64,000 nucleotides of DNA, taken from Diaporthe sp. PMI_573 (lineage: Eukaryota > Ascomycota > Sordariomycetes > Diaporthales > Diaporthaceae). A program made the position numbers and the translations under genes. The notes under the pieces were generated by a model. The model did not search any database. It was not told the DNA's origin and saw only the letters and a list, made by a program, of their open reading frames with translations. Shown piece by piece: positions 53,742 through 64,000 of the stretch (positions are counted from its first letter, which is position 1; the number at the start of each line of letters is the position of its first letter). The stretch lies in the NCBI GenBank assembly GCA_021399435.1, contig JAJTUP010000078.1, positions 202,090 to 266,089 of the forward strand. The letters run 5' to 3'.

Positions 53742-55368
53742 GGCTGGAACAGTTGTGCGAGAGGACAGTAAATGAGGCCCGATTATCGTTATTGTCATAC
53801 CCATCTGCACAATACTAGCAGTAATGTAATTTAGATAATAGGTTTTCTTATATATAAATGGAAGTAGGTAGAAGGATAGAAACCATCTAGATCCAAATCA
53901 ACCTAATAATTGCTCCTAACTCCAAGCACAAGAGAAATTCTCGTAAATATAAAGACAAGAGCAATAATGCTCTCACAAAACCGAGTTCCCACGTGCACAT
54001 CACGTGCATTTCACGTGCATTTCACTTAATCTCAGAGAGCGAATGAGAGCAAGAGAAGAGATTGGCACCTCTGGGGCATTCGGATGGGGTTAATCCGGAC
54101 CAACAAGAGGTGCAGTTGCGGTTCCTAATCGGGTAATCGCTTAAAGCGGTAATTTTGCAAGGGGGGGGCGAAAATTTTGGGGGTGGAATCCCAGAGCTTA
54201 AGAAGACCTTTCGTACCGAAAGGCATATCTACATGTACCTATGGCCATCCTAGTGTGCTGTTTGTTCGCCCTGCTGAACCTCGCTAGACTGTATGGGTTG
54301 TTTGGCGTGCCAGAATAGCCATTGGCTGAATGCATCGTCTAGCCGAATGATAGGTTGCCCTGCTAAAGGTATCTCCATTTCTAGTTGACGTTGCACATCG
54401 GGATGGTTTTCAGAGGTGTACCATTGTAAAAACTCTGTAAATGGCTTTAATTGAAGAGGTCCGCTGTACAAGATGGTGTTGTCAGTCTGAACGCCCACAT
54501 CTCGGGCGCCAGCCTCTGGCTTGTGCTGCTGCAAGACGTCTGACGACAATGGTTAGCGGGGCTGAAACATATGGACGTGTGCGAGGGCCGCAGACTAACA
54601 GTGGCACTATTAGTGCGCCCAAGCCCTTCCAAGTTTGTGGCCCACTGCGGTACCCAGCCAGGACGTACGCGGTCCAATGCGTCGAGAGCGCGCGCCGCGG
54701 GGTTTCAAAGATGGCGCTAAAGGAGTGTCAACAATACAGCCAGTGTACCGTGTTTGTCGCAACTGAAACCATCCGTCCTAAAACTTACATGTTCAACAGT
54801 ATCCTAATTTTGTAGCTTTGGAATGGGCTATCTGGCTGATTGCAAGAAGCATGTACTGCCTGAGAGACGATGAAGTTGTGTTTATCTCAGTGGCGAACCT
54901 TAAGCCGACGAGTTAAGAGATACCAACCCTGCCATTACAGATAGGCGGGGTACCAGGTAACTTCTATCCAATACCTGTAGGGTAGGTTGGGCTGGGATTG
55001 CATCGTCCTGAGCGAAGCCGTTGAGATGCCAATCACGCTAATCTCTTTGAGAATCACAGTCAAACTAGTGAGATTATAACCACTGGCTTGCTCAGAGCTT
55101 CTGTTTCGTATCGATTCCATCGTAGTCTGAGATAGAATGGCAGATTGTTGTGTCCGGTCGAGTAATGTGTATCGTACCAATCATGGCCCCAGTTTCTGCG
55201 TCAACGTGGTTCGATTACTGACTACGTCCCATCCCAAAGCGCAGATTAAGTCAATTACAGTCCGCCCAAAAGGCTATCTATCGTTCTTATTGAAGACAGG
55301 AGCCCACAGGAGGCAGCCTGAGAGGCACGGGGAGTGCCCAGCCGCAAGTGGGGCTATTATGTTCGGAC
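53742..55368. other. Helitron 3' flank and intergenic sequence
   Basis: Three CACGTG sites lie within about 30 bp at 53991-54020. A minus-strand frame (54250-54549, 99 residues) includes FTEFLQWYTSENHPDVQRQL and looks like the tail of an unidentified gene. A CCTTTCG/CGAAAGG hairpin sits at 54207-54223. The remainder to 55368 holds no supportable gene. The exact 3' end of the Helitron was not determined. Confidence 0.4.
54065..54113. repeat. Inverted repeat that could mark the Helitron 3' end
   Basis: GCACCTCT (54065-54072) and AGAGGTGC (54106-54113) are perfect 8-bp arms with a 33-nt spacer that contains a weaker inner pair. Helitrons carry a hairpin close to their 3' terminus, so this is a candidate. 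The arms are shorter and the loop longer than usual, and no diagnostic terminus was recognised. Confidence 0.3.
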
Positions 55369-55370
55369 TA

Positions 55371-55559
55371 ATAGTGTAAACTACAGTTTGCACTGTAGTT
55401 TAGTTTCAACCTTGACGGACGGACCAATAGTTCAGTTTGCATATCTCAGGCAAACTGGCAGTTCAGTGTAGCTAAGTCAAACGGACTGGCAGTTTAGTGT
55501 GACCAAGGCAAACGCACTAAATGAGCAGTTTGAGGCTTTACACGCACTGGTTGCACTAT
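55371..55559. mobile_element. TA-flanked MITE (189 bp)
   Basis: The ends ATAGTGTAAAC... and ...CACTAT form short inverted repeats (left ATAGTGTAAAC; right, reversed, ATAGTGCAACC) flanked by TA on both sides (55369-55370, 55560-55561). This is the target preference of Tc1/mariner/pogo elements. The interior has three related ~30-bp repeats of the CAGTTTAGTGT...CAAAC type. It sits exactly at the point where the pogo transposase homology stops. Confidence 0.6.
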
Positions 55560-55563
55560 TAGG

Positions 55564-56680
55564 AGCCCTGCTCTAAACCCAGATCTCATGTTTTCTTCTG
55601 TAAAGATCTTGTCGTGGGCTGCCTTGAATGCAATGAAAACTCAGACTTGGTGATGTGGTTGATAGAGGCCCGGATGAAGAGATTGATCTCATCACCATAT
55701 GCACGCTTCAATGGCGAGAATAATCCAACGTCTAGTGGCTGGAGTAGATGAGAGGAATGCCGTGGCATGCTGATAGGGATAATGTTGTGCTCTTTGCAGT
55801 ACTGCTCAAACTCTGCTGATACATGGCTCTCATGGCCATCAAGGATAAGCATCCGGTACGCACCCTTTGTCTGTTGCTTCGTATGCTTGTCGAAGTGCTG
55901 AATCCATTCAAGACCAGTCTTGTTATCTGTCCACCCATTTGGAGTAGGCTTGATGATCCAGCTTGGTGGGAAGCCTGACTCTGTTGTCCAGTTAGCAAGG
56001 TGGTAGGCGCCTTGCACGATGACGAACGGTGGGATACACCAGCCCTTCGCATTGATGCATTCAATGACTGTCGCCCATTCTCGATTTCCAGGTTGTACAG
56101 ATTTAGCCTTTCCATGTCGATCAGAACGTGTAACAACCATTGATGCGGTTATCACGCCCATCATGAAGCCAGTCTCGTCAAAGTTGTATAGGTCGTCATC
56201 TGTGATCCCATACTTGGCTATCATGTTGCGGAGTAGCCGAAACCAGTTCCCAATAACCTCTAGATCTTCGCAGAGAGCCCTCTGATAGTCATAAGGTCGA
56301 TTAAACTTGGTTTTCAAGCTTGGTTGTGCATCTATAAAGCGTCGTGCCCAGTGCTTGCCAACCGGCTTGCCATCACGCGATGCTAGCAGGAGGTTGGCCG
56401 TATCTTCCACACCGGAAAGTCGCATTGGAAATCCTCGTGCATCTTGATCAATGATATGCTGGACAAGCACTTGCTCTTCAATTAGTTCAAGTTTATGGTC
56501 GTTGACGCGTTTTGTTTCGCGTGTTGCTCGGTTGTTCATCCTGTGCTTAAGAGTTGAGCAAGGGACGTTAAAGATCCGCGCAGCCTGGGCAGCGCTTAAG
56601 GGTTTTTTGCGGTTTGTTTTGGATTTCTTGATAGCTTGAAGGGCTAGAAGGATCTTATCTTCTTTGGAATAAATTGGCAT
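55564..56680 (-). pseudogene. pogo/Fot1-type DDE transposase, 3' truncated
   Basis: The open frame starts at ATG 56680. It has a psq-type HTH (SAAQAARIFNVPCSTLKHR), a CENPB-type DNA-binding region (GKHWARRFIDAQPSLKTKF) and the DDE_1 catalytic core: NFDETGFMMG (first Asp), LILDGHESH (second), LLQPLDVGLFSPLKRAYG (third). Near 55640 a one-base shift changes frame, since the alternative frame continues FKAAHDKIFTEENMRSGF. Homology ends at GLL where the TA-flanked MITE begins; the remaining ~150-200 residues are absent. Inactive. An opposite-strand frame at 56019-56285 is a shadow. Confidence 0.85.
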
Positions 56681-57503
56681 TGTGGATGCTGAGTTTTAGC
56701 GTATTGAATAGTTAAGTAGTTAGAATGATGCGAAATTGACGCGAAAAACTAGGACGCGATCTGTACCAAAAACAAACCTACCCACCAAAACTTTAAGTTT
56801 TCAGACTAGCACTGCAACACTACCACAACTCTAAATTAACCAGATAATTGAAAGTAAGCAAATAAGACCAGTTGGCACCAATTGGTGCCAAATTTAATTG
56901 ATTCTTTTACACTCGGTGGTGCTAGGGTTGACAAAAGTCAGTAGACTTGATGAAAATCGCTCGCTAGGGGTACCGCTCGCTGGGTGGTAAACCACGTTAC
57001 AACCTCCTTTATTATAATAAGTTACGAATCTTTACAAGTGCCTTGAGTCTTAAGGTACCGGGGACATCCGCCATCGCTACAACTATGTATCAGATTATGC
57101 TGATTGATGATAGAATTGTTTTTCCGGACGACAAAAAGCCTGCCTCATTCAGCAATCGGACGGGCGCCACATGGGGCCTGACGTTTTGTGCCAAGCGTTG
57201 ACAGCCCATAAGACAGCCCACTGAAACGACCCAAAATTGGCTTCTGGCTCGTCCGTATTTGCTTTCGTATCACCGAGATGGCAGAATCTGCGGTGCGACA
57301 GAAATGGCCCTTAGACATAGCGAATATTGCTGCCCAAATAAGGCGAACTTTGTTGCTTTAGCATTTCCAGATTGGAATAGGCTCTGGGTAGGACTTCGCT
57401 GCCGGCGCAGGTCGCCTTCACCGCGGCAGGGAATCGTGGCAAGACTTTACTGCGGGACTTCGTAGTTCTCCTGACTTCAGTGGTGATCAGTATAGCGTGC
57501 ACT
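56681..57503. other. 5' flank of the pogo element; no gene seen
   Basis: The stretch contains TTGGCACCAATTGGTGCCAA (56872-56891), a perfect 20-bp palindrome. CTCGCTAGGGGTACCGCTCGCT follows near 56960. A terminal repeat of the pogo element would be expected here but could not be matched, because the other end is gone. Confidence 0.4.
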
Positions 57504-57602
57504 TTATTGTGGCAGGGACTTTACCGTGGCGATTTCACCGCGGCCGGGATTTTATCGTAGCAGGGACTTTACCGTGGCAGGGACTTCGCCGTAGCCGGAA
57601 CT
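57504..57602. repeat. 17-bp minisatellite, about six units
   Basis: Units resembling TTACCGTGGCAGGGACT begin at 57504, 57521 (shortened to 14 bp), 57535, 57552, 57569 and 57586. Looser copies extend left to about 57390. The unit is GC-rich and non-coding. 57603-58123 holds no gene and should include the promoter of the kinase that follows. Confidence 0.75.
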
Positions 57603-58123
57603 TAAACAGTGGCGCCTGTGGCCCGGAGCCGGGATCTCGGTGGCCTAGTTTCTGAAGGATAGTGCCTTCAGCAGTGGGTTCATCGGCAGGGTCGCAGTAG
57701 AGTGCACTGAGGCGAATTGGGACGGTGTGTGAGCAGTCTGGACAACTTTGTATTGAATTTGAGTGGGCTTCTGTCAGCCCTCCTCACAGTCCCTCCGACA
57801 TCGTCTCACCCGCGGGCACGCATGGGTTGGCTCTGGTGCAAGAATAGCGAGGCCGGAAAATTCGCCCTTCAGACGATATAGCTAAGAAGTGAATCAAAGC
57901 TTGAACGAAGATTGGCTGGATTATCAGGTTGATTAATTGTCTGTGCCGTTGAACCAGCGAGCTTTTTCGGCAGGGAAGCTGACTCATCAGCCCCGAAGCA
58001 ATTTCCCACCAGGTAGCTCGGTTGGGTGGCTGAGCGGTCAGTGGCTAGGCATTCCGCAGACCCATATCGCGAAACGCGACCCCTTTCTCCTATCATCCGA
58101 CCCTTCTCAAACCCACATCGGCG

Positions 58124-60525
58124 ATGGCAGATCAACCGCGGTCGGAGATTATCAACAGCAATCCTATCGGGCAAGGCCTTGATTCATTTCGCGCGTCTTT
58201 CAGTTCGATTTGCGAAGACAGGAGCATCGCCTGTACCCCAGACGCGCTCGGTCAGCTTGGCGGAGAAGGTAAGACAGACCAGTTGAACTGTATTACGGTT
58301 GGCTCTCCTGACTATTATATAGATCTCCAGAATATTGCCCTTGACCTTCTGTCGGCGCTGCAAGGCCTTCGAGCATCACGTCTGCTCCCCGCGCGTGGGA
58401 GTGGCAACAACCTCCTCAGCGATCTTTCGAGACTTGTTTCCGCCGTCAACTCCAACGAGTTCGACCTTGACCGCATCAAGCCTCTCCTGAATGCCGCCCT
58501 CGTCGACAGTCCAGATGACGCGCTCATTTGGGACCAAGTCTACCGCGCCGTCACCGAATCTACCCCCCTTCCCCGACCGATAGCCTCTTCCCTCCAACAG
58601 ACCCCCTGGGTTCGCAACACGAGCAGCTTCGCGAACTCCTCCGAGTACCGCAAGGATATCGATAGAGTCCTCCGAGAGGAGCTTGGCGCTATGTGCGTCG
58701 ACCTCCCTCGGTTCTGCAAGACGTTCTTCGGTGGCGTGGCAGGTCTAGAGGCGGCGTCCGAAGCCGTCTTCCAGAAGTGCAGGGAAGGCAACAGCCCACT
58801 CTTCAATAAGGGGTGGAGCGGCTGGCCGAAAGATGCAAATCAAGACGACGTGTTGAGTTGGTTCGCAGATTTGAACGAGAAGTTAGTGGCATTCGCAGAA
58901 GAGTACAAGCCGACCCCGTCGCACCGTCGAAGGCCACTGGCACAGCCTCTGGCACAGCCCAACAAGCCGATCCAAGGCTCCACAGGGGAGCGCAAGATGG
59001 ACATTGGCTTCGTGAGCGACCCCGACTCTAAAAGAGATTCTCGATGCCACTGGTCGCAGATCCTCGTGCCTGGAGAGCTGAAAAGCAATCCATCCGCCGA
59101 CGTCTATTCCAAGGCACGGCTTGACCTGGGGAGGTACGCAAGAGAAGTCCTAGCCGCTCAAGACACGCGTCGCTTCGTCCTGGGTTTTACTCTCTGCGGG
59201 CCTCTCATGAGGATATGGGAGTTTGATCGGCTTGGGGGGATCGCGTCCGAACAGTTTGACATCAACAAGGAGGGGCTGCAGTTTGTGTCTACCATCCTAG
59301 GGTTCCTCTGGATGAATGAGGAGCAGCTGGGCTTCGACCCTACTATCACAACCCCGGACGGACAACCTATTCAGGACGGACAAGCAACTCGAAAAGGACA
59401 ATGTTGTATTACGATCCAGCGCGACGGCCGGACGGAGCGGTTCATTATCGACAGGCTTATGAAGCGGTCGCCGTGCATCGCCGGCCGGGCCACGACGTGC
59501 TGGAAAGCTCACCGTGAAGACGACCCACAGATACCGTTTGTGATCAAGGACTCCTGGCAGTATACGGAGCGTGAGGAGGAAGGCAAGTTGCTTCGGGAGG
59601 CAAAAGACGGAGGTGTGATCAATGTAGCCCGTTACTACCATCACGAGACTGTCTACGTACGGGGCGAGGTCGACGAGATCCAAGACAATGTGCGAGGCGG
59701 ACTGGACATTACGAAGGCGAGCAACTATGGCCAGAGCGGCAGTATCGATGGCAAGAAGCGATCTTCCAGCCAAGCCCACTTACCCCTGCCGCCTAGCAAG
59801 CAATCCCGTTCGGCATCTCCGACAAAGGCAGGCATTCGTGCATTGCCAAATCGGGTACACCGGCGTATCGTTCTCCGTGACTACGGAAAGCCCATCTACG
59901 AGGCAAGCTCCCGAGCGGCTCTGCTTTGCGCACTGGAGGGCTGCATTGAGGGCCACGAGTCCTTGCGCAAGGCCGGCGTCCTCCACAGAGACATCTCGGT
60001 CAATAATCTCATGATAAACGAGGACGAGGACAATCCGTCTTGGCGTTCGTTCTTGATCGACCTGGATCTTGCTGTCAGAGAGCCACGGGAAAACGCGTCG
60101 GGAGCCAAGGGGAAGACCGGCACGAGGGCTTTCATGGCTATCGGGGCGCTTCTGGGTGAGCAGCATTCCTTCATGCACGACCTCGAGTCGTTCTTCTGGG
60201 TGCTGTTCTGGATATGCATTCACTACGACGGGCCAGACGACAAGGGCAGAGTAATTCCACAGTTTGACAAATGGAATTATGTCGATGTAACGGAATTGGC
60301 TAAGACAAAGATTGGCACGATTTCTGAGGAGAATGTTTTCCAGGAGACTATGAAGGAATTTTTTACCAATATTATGAGCCGCTAATCCCATGGCTCAATC
60401 GACTGAGGAAGGTAGTATTCCCAGACGGGAAGAAGTGGAAGAAGGCGGATCCAGAGCTGTATTCCTCGATGAAGAAGATCCTTCGCGACGCCCGGGAGGA
60501 TCCGGATGTGTTGCCGAAGAGTTAG
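58124..60525 (+). pseudogene. Fungal-type protein kinase (FunK1), one-base frameshift near the 3' end
   Basis: The open frame encodes 753 residues. The N-terminal half is helical. The C-terminal kinase domain has VIKDSWQYTEREEEGKLL, the catalytic loop GVLHRDISVNNLMI (about 618-631) and LIDLDLA in place of DFG, as usual for FunK1. It continues with GTRAFMAIGALL and a LESFFWVLFWICIHY motif. The frame stops at 60385, but a shifted frame continues the family's C-terminus (YEPLIPWLNRLRKVVFPDG... to DVLPKS, stop at 60523-60525). One extra T in the run at about 60359-60364 would join them. This is either a recent inactivation or a homopolymer error. The kinase core is intact, so the shorter protein may still fold. 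Confidence 0.85.
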
Positions 60526-60788
60526 ATATGTATAAATAAACTCAATCTCTCTATACCCTCCTTCCCTCCTTCGCTCCTTCAACGACGACAAACGCCCAGC
60601 CTTTACATCGTGGTCCTGATCAGAGCCTTCGGCGTACGTCCTGAGTATTGATGCCGTCTTCTCTCTATCTGACTACTATCCTGTTAGGCACACTGCATCC
60701 GGATTAGTAGCCGGAGTCGACAGAGCCCCCCGCCAAAGAAGATGCTCCGCTCTCGGAGACCTAAGGAGGGATCACGTCGTGGTAATTT

Positions 60789-61965
60789 CTATTCGGTCGT
60801 TTCTGATACCAGTAGCAGGTCCAGACGCAGATCGGCGCCGTATTCACCCGCCCAGATGTCGGCAATTTCCTTTGCAACCTCGCTGCTTACATCGCTCCAT
60901 TCCGCACTATCGGTCTCGCTCTCGTGCTTCGCCAGCGTAGTGATGTCGAAGCGATGCCCTGCCATATTCCCCTCGAGATAATCGTCCTAGGGTTCATATC
61001 GACAGGTGGGAGGTTGACCAGCAGATGCGTGACAAGACAACTTCACCGAAGCCCAAAAGCCTAATATGGGGACCACGGATGTATGCCGGGTCTATGGCGA
61101 TGGGTTCCGGGCGGACAAATTCCTTTGTCGTCAGGTTTCGAAGAATCCACAGCTGGTCTTTGGGGTAGTATCTCCACTCTGTGACGACTATTTCCGAATA
61201 CGTGGCCTGAAGTGCTGGATCTTCGTCTTTGCTTCGGTTTCTGCAGCGAGAATATATGCGTGACGACTTCGCGTAGAGATCGCCGACTTCTTGTGTATCG
61301 GAAACGGAAGGAAGGGCAAAGTGGTAAAGCGTAAATGGTTGATTGCATGATACGTATGGGAGCACGTCGTCATCGATCAACACGTTATTCCTCTCTTGAC
61401 GCAACCCATCCAGCTCCTCGTCCGAGAATAGATGGGGAGGATAGTCGTCCGGTTTAGTGTCTTCTCCCACGCAGACGATATTCTCACCCACCCATTGTCC
61501 CAGCAACGACATATAATAGGCGTTAAGGCAATCTCGAGCGAAGGTCCAGAAGTATCGGCTCGCGAGACCGAGGCAGACGGCGTCTTCGATAAACTCGATG
61601 TGATCAAAGACAAGCTGGTGAACCTCCAGGGGGAGATCGGAAAAGGTGAGAGCATCGTGACCACCTTGGGTTGTCGCTTGCCTCTGGTGTGGTGGGGAGC
61701 CGGCAAGCAGCTCGCCGTCGGCTTTGCGCTTCACTTGTCCGTCCATCGGGGTCTCCAGGAACGAGTGGCCAGAGGCAGTCTGGGTGGCACAACGGTCGTT
61801 TCGGGAATTTGCTGGTATAGGTTGGGGAATCTGCGGCTTAACAGGGACGGCGAGGAGGCGTACGAGCACCGCGGCTGACCCGTCCAAGAGGAAATCTCGG
61901 AACTTGCGGCCGTGAGGTATGGCCCTCCGCGCTCGGGGGGCTGCGAGTCGAAATTTTTGCACCAT
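60789..61965 (-). CDS. F-box protein
   Basis: Start at ATG 61965 (ATG 61749, MDGQVKRKADGEL, is also plausible). The F-box lies at about 106-145 (LTFSDLPLEVHQLVFDHIEF). It is followed by a fungal-specific C-terminal region with YYPKDQLWILRNLTTKEFVR and IRLLGFGEVVLSRICW. The main frame stops at 60994. In another frame, 60986-60789 encodes a plausible continuation (AGHRFDITTLAKHE, then EWSDVSSEVAKEIADIWAGEYG), matching the usual end of this family. An unrecognised intron or small indels near 60985-61005 probably explain the break. Predicted role: substrate adaptor of an SCF ubiquitin ligase. Confidence 0.75.
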
Positions 61966-62401
61966 CTCAAAAGGTTATTGTTCTCAAGGCTGTCGTTGCT
62001 TGGGTATGTTGAGGTAATTTCTGGAATGTCGATTCAGACTCGAATCTTTTCTGTACTGGATGCTAAGCATTCATCGAGATACTTGTTGTGACCCAGCACA
62101 GGCCAACAGAAGATTGAGCCACGGGTATGGTTGATGTCCAACAAATGTCAGGTCTCTTACATAAGAGTCAGGGTTAGGGTTGAAGAACGACTAAGGTAGA
62201 TCACCAGGATGGCTAGGTAAGCCTGGAGTCCAGGTCGTTTACATAAAGACCCGGTTCTCTTTTAACTGGCAACAAAAGAGACAGGCAACAGCCGTCATAC
62301 CAAACAAATATTAAATTTGCTAATTAAATTGACAGTGGCAAAGTGATGAAGACGTCTGATGCTGAATATAGCATTGTGCCTTGATCGTTGGTAGTGCCAA
62401 C
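61966..62401. other. Intergenic, F-box 5' region
   Basis: No gene. Bases 62394-62401 (GTGCCAAC) would be the left target duplication of the hAT element that follows. Its partner is outside the window. Confidence 0.4.
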
Positions 62402-62656
62402 CAGGCTGGCGATCAATTCAACGTCAACGTCAATGTCTTCAATCTAGATTGAATTGATGGTCCGTGCATCAATTCAATCACTTCAATCTTAGATTGGCCC
62501 CACTTCAATTCAATCAACGCCCGTTGACGATTGAATTAACGTGATTGAAGGGTGACCCCCTGGTCTACCATAACAAAGCTATGACATATCTGGAACTAGC
62601 TAACCCCAAAACGTCACTTCAATGGACCATGCTAGCGGCCGTGGACGCTTCGCGTC

Positions 62657-64000
62657 TTGGGACGAGACACGCTATTCGCGAACCACTTCATCGACAGTCC
62701 ACATAATCCTTACGCAAGGATGGCCCAGGCCGCGAATCTCGATCTGCAGCTTGCTGTGGACTCTTCCTCTGGTTCGACAGATCCACAATTCCAAGAGGAA
62801 GCCAAAGACCCATGGAAAGACTTCCCATGGAAGCACTTTCCAGAGTATCTGTTGCAGAACGAGTTGGCCAAAGGCACTCCTGGGTTTGGAAACACGGATA
62901 TGATATCCAATTTAACTCGGACACCTCGAGGAAGAGATGGGTTTGTGGATACTGCGTCTCTCAAAAGCTGAAGAAAGCACCCGCTTCCTTCCGTGCAGAG
63001 GGCACGCCTAACATGGAGAATCACCTATTCAAGGAACACGGTATAACAGACCCGTCCGGAAAGAGAGAGCAGTCAAAGGCGAAGAACCGAGTGACCGAAA
63101 AGACACCGTCTCGCAATATCGTCGCATGCTCGGCCTGGATGTTTCCAAACCACGCAGGGTGGTCATCAATTCAGCTCAATCGCCCTCCGGTGGACAAAAG
63201 ATCACTATGTGCACCGTGCGAGCGTGCGCGTGCCATAAAACAGACCGTGCCACCCCTGTTTCAACTCAATCGACGCCCCAGATTGAATTGATGACCACCC
63301 TGAAACCACGAGAGCAGGAGATTACAAACGCCTTGATCATACGCTTCGATAAGAGCCAGTTTCAGAAGCTCCTGATTGAGTGGATTGCCGACAGCAACGG
63401 CTCTTTCCGCCAAGTTGAACACCCACGGCTTCGGCGTATTTTTGAGTACCTGAACCCCTCCGTTGAGCAGACTCAAGGTCATATTGGCCACGATATCGTC
63501 CGCAAGCGAATTATCCAGATTCATGAGAGCAACAAGGCCTTCATTATCAAGAGCCTGAAGGACGTCCCAGGGCAGATACACGTTTCATTTGATGGATGGA
63601 GGTCTCGCAACCGCCATGCCTTATATGGGATCGTTTGTTTCTACGCCGACAGCAACGGATATCCATCTAAACTTGTTCTTGGTCTTCCTAAGCTGGGGGC
63701 TCGCCACACAGGAGAGAACATTGCGGCCCAGATTCTTGAGATTCTTGAGAGCTACAAGATCCTTAACAAAATCGGCTACTTCACCCTCGACAATGCCTCG
63801 AACATGGATTCGGCGAGAAGAGATTGGCATGAAGCTAGGATTTAAACCGAAGTCTCGAAAAATTCGGTGTTTTGGTCGTATACTCAACCTTGTCGCTAAA
63901 GCATTGCTCTTTGGCCACAGCGTTGACGCATTCGAAGAGGAGGTGGATGACGAGCTGATGCTCGATGCAAGACAACACGAGATCTGGCGAAGGAAAGGGC
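62657..64000 (+). pseudogene. hAT transposase (copy 3), frameshifted and interrupted by a MITE
   Basis: Homologous along its length to copy 1. The start region (DFPWKHFPEYLLQNELAKGT) leads by a one-base shift near 62873 into RHSWVWKHGYDIQF and the BED finger (RWVCGYCVSQ...HLFKEHGI). A second shift near 63100 restores VSQYRRMLGLDVSKP. The 148-bp MITE then interrupts at 63155. After it come MTTLKPREQEITNALIIRFD, HVSFDGWRSRNRHALYG and FTLDNASNMDSA. A third shift near 63815 leads to RKIRCFGRILNLVAKALLFG and on to the window edge. Several lesions make it inactive. It lacks an intron in this part, like copy 1. Confidence 0.85.
63155..63302. mobile_element. hAT-type MITE (148 bp) inside the transposase ORF
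   Basis: The ends CAGGGTGGTCATCAATTCA and its exact reverse complement (TGAATTGATGACCACCCTG) form 19-bp perfect inverted repeats. They are flanked by an exact 8-bp duplication AAACCACG (63147-63154 and 63303-63310). It carries no coding capacity of its own, although its 148 bp plus 8-bp duplication (156 bp, a multiple of three) leave the host frame open. Its terminus matches that of the host element, so it is probably a deletion derivative mobilised by the same transposase family. Confidence 0.95.

Larger units (their letters stand above)
62402..64000 (+). mobile_element. hAT element copy 3, running off the right edge
   Basis: The left end starts CAGGCTGGCGATCAATTCAA at 62402. It is followed by many subterminal ATTCAATC/GATTGAAT motifs (62410-62550). 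The terminus closely matches the MITE nested in the same element (CAGGGTGGTCATCAATTCA), so the two are probably one family. The transposase gene begins within about 250 bp. The right end is not in the window. Confidence 0.75.

Noticed and set aside
54441..54815. 124-aa plus-strand frame
   Set aside because: No domain, atypical composition, overlaps an equally weak minus-strand frame.
58010..58095. tRNA-like stretch (GGTGGCTGAGCGGTC...) upstream of the kinase
   Set aside because: The first arm resembles a Ser/Leu tRNA D-arm, but no acceptor-stem pairing, anticodon loop or T-arm could be folded.
62165..62180. Telomere-like GGGTTAGGGTT
   Set aside because: Fewer than two full repeats, no array; expected by chance.

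Overview
This window is nuclear DNA from a filamentous ascomycete (Pezizomycotina, probably Sordariomycetes; inferred). Genes carry short introns (about 45-100 bp) with GT-AG or GC-AG ends and CTAAC/CTGAC-like branch sites. Typical fungal families are present: FunK1 kinase, F-box proteins, an ATF/CREB-like bZIP, C2H2-flanked NLRs and DUF7580-type proteins. Transposons and their remains are dense. No bacterial operon features, rRNA, confident tRNA or CRISPR array were seen. All intron positions below were read by eye from splice signals and frame continuity, and none is confirmed by transcripts.

Layout. 1-3.4 kb: a hAT transposon running off the left edge, then a decayed hAT relic of another family. 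4.0-14.2 kb: a compact cluster of four apparently intact genes. These are a gasdermin-like pore-former candidate, a convergent large subtilisin-type protease with a DUF7580-like front half, a divergent NB-ARC NLR with C2H2 fingers at both ends, and a tandem uncharacterised protein with an internal duplication. The first pair resembles the Podospora het-Q1/het-Q2 gasdermin/protease regulated-cell-death pair. The NLR beside it makes this the most interesting locus in the window. 14.2-18.6 kb: broken coding remnants and sparse sequence. 18.6-19.85 kb: an AT-rich TIR element with a solo LTR nested in it. 19.9-25.7 kb: a tiny two-exon gene, a TPR/F-box protein and a small three-exon gene. 26-30.3 kb: transposon and gene fragments (LINE-like, EST1-like, MULE). 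32.2-37 kb: a phosphatidylserine decarboxylase, a truncated short-chain dehydrogenase and a bZIP factor. 38.4-42.3 kb: a pogo fragment and a three-exon gene of unknown function that may be OB-fold-like.

42.7-54.1 kb is a Helitron region. A ~105-bp tandem array precedes a Rep/helicase gene whose 11th codon was split by a complete hAT element (3,071 bp, 8-bp target duplication). 55.4-56.7 kb holds a pogo/Fot transposase cut at a TA-flanked MITE. 58.1-62 kb holds a FunK1 kinase broken by a one-base slip and an F-box gene. From 62.4 kb to the right edge lies a third hAT, itself interrupted in frame by a 148-bp hAT-type MITE with an exact 8-bp target duplication.

How the genes fit together: the 4-14 kb genes plausibly act as one allorecognition or immunity module, with the NLR as sensor, the protease as activator and the gasdermin as executioner. 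This is inference from family identity and adjacency. The rest is mainly a record of nested transposition into gene-poor sequence, with a few housekeeping-type genes between.
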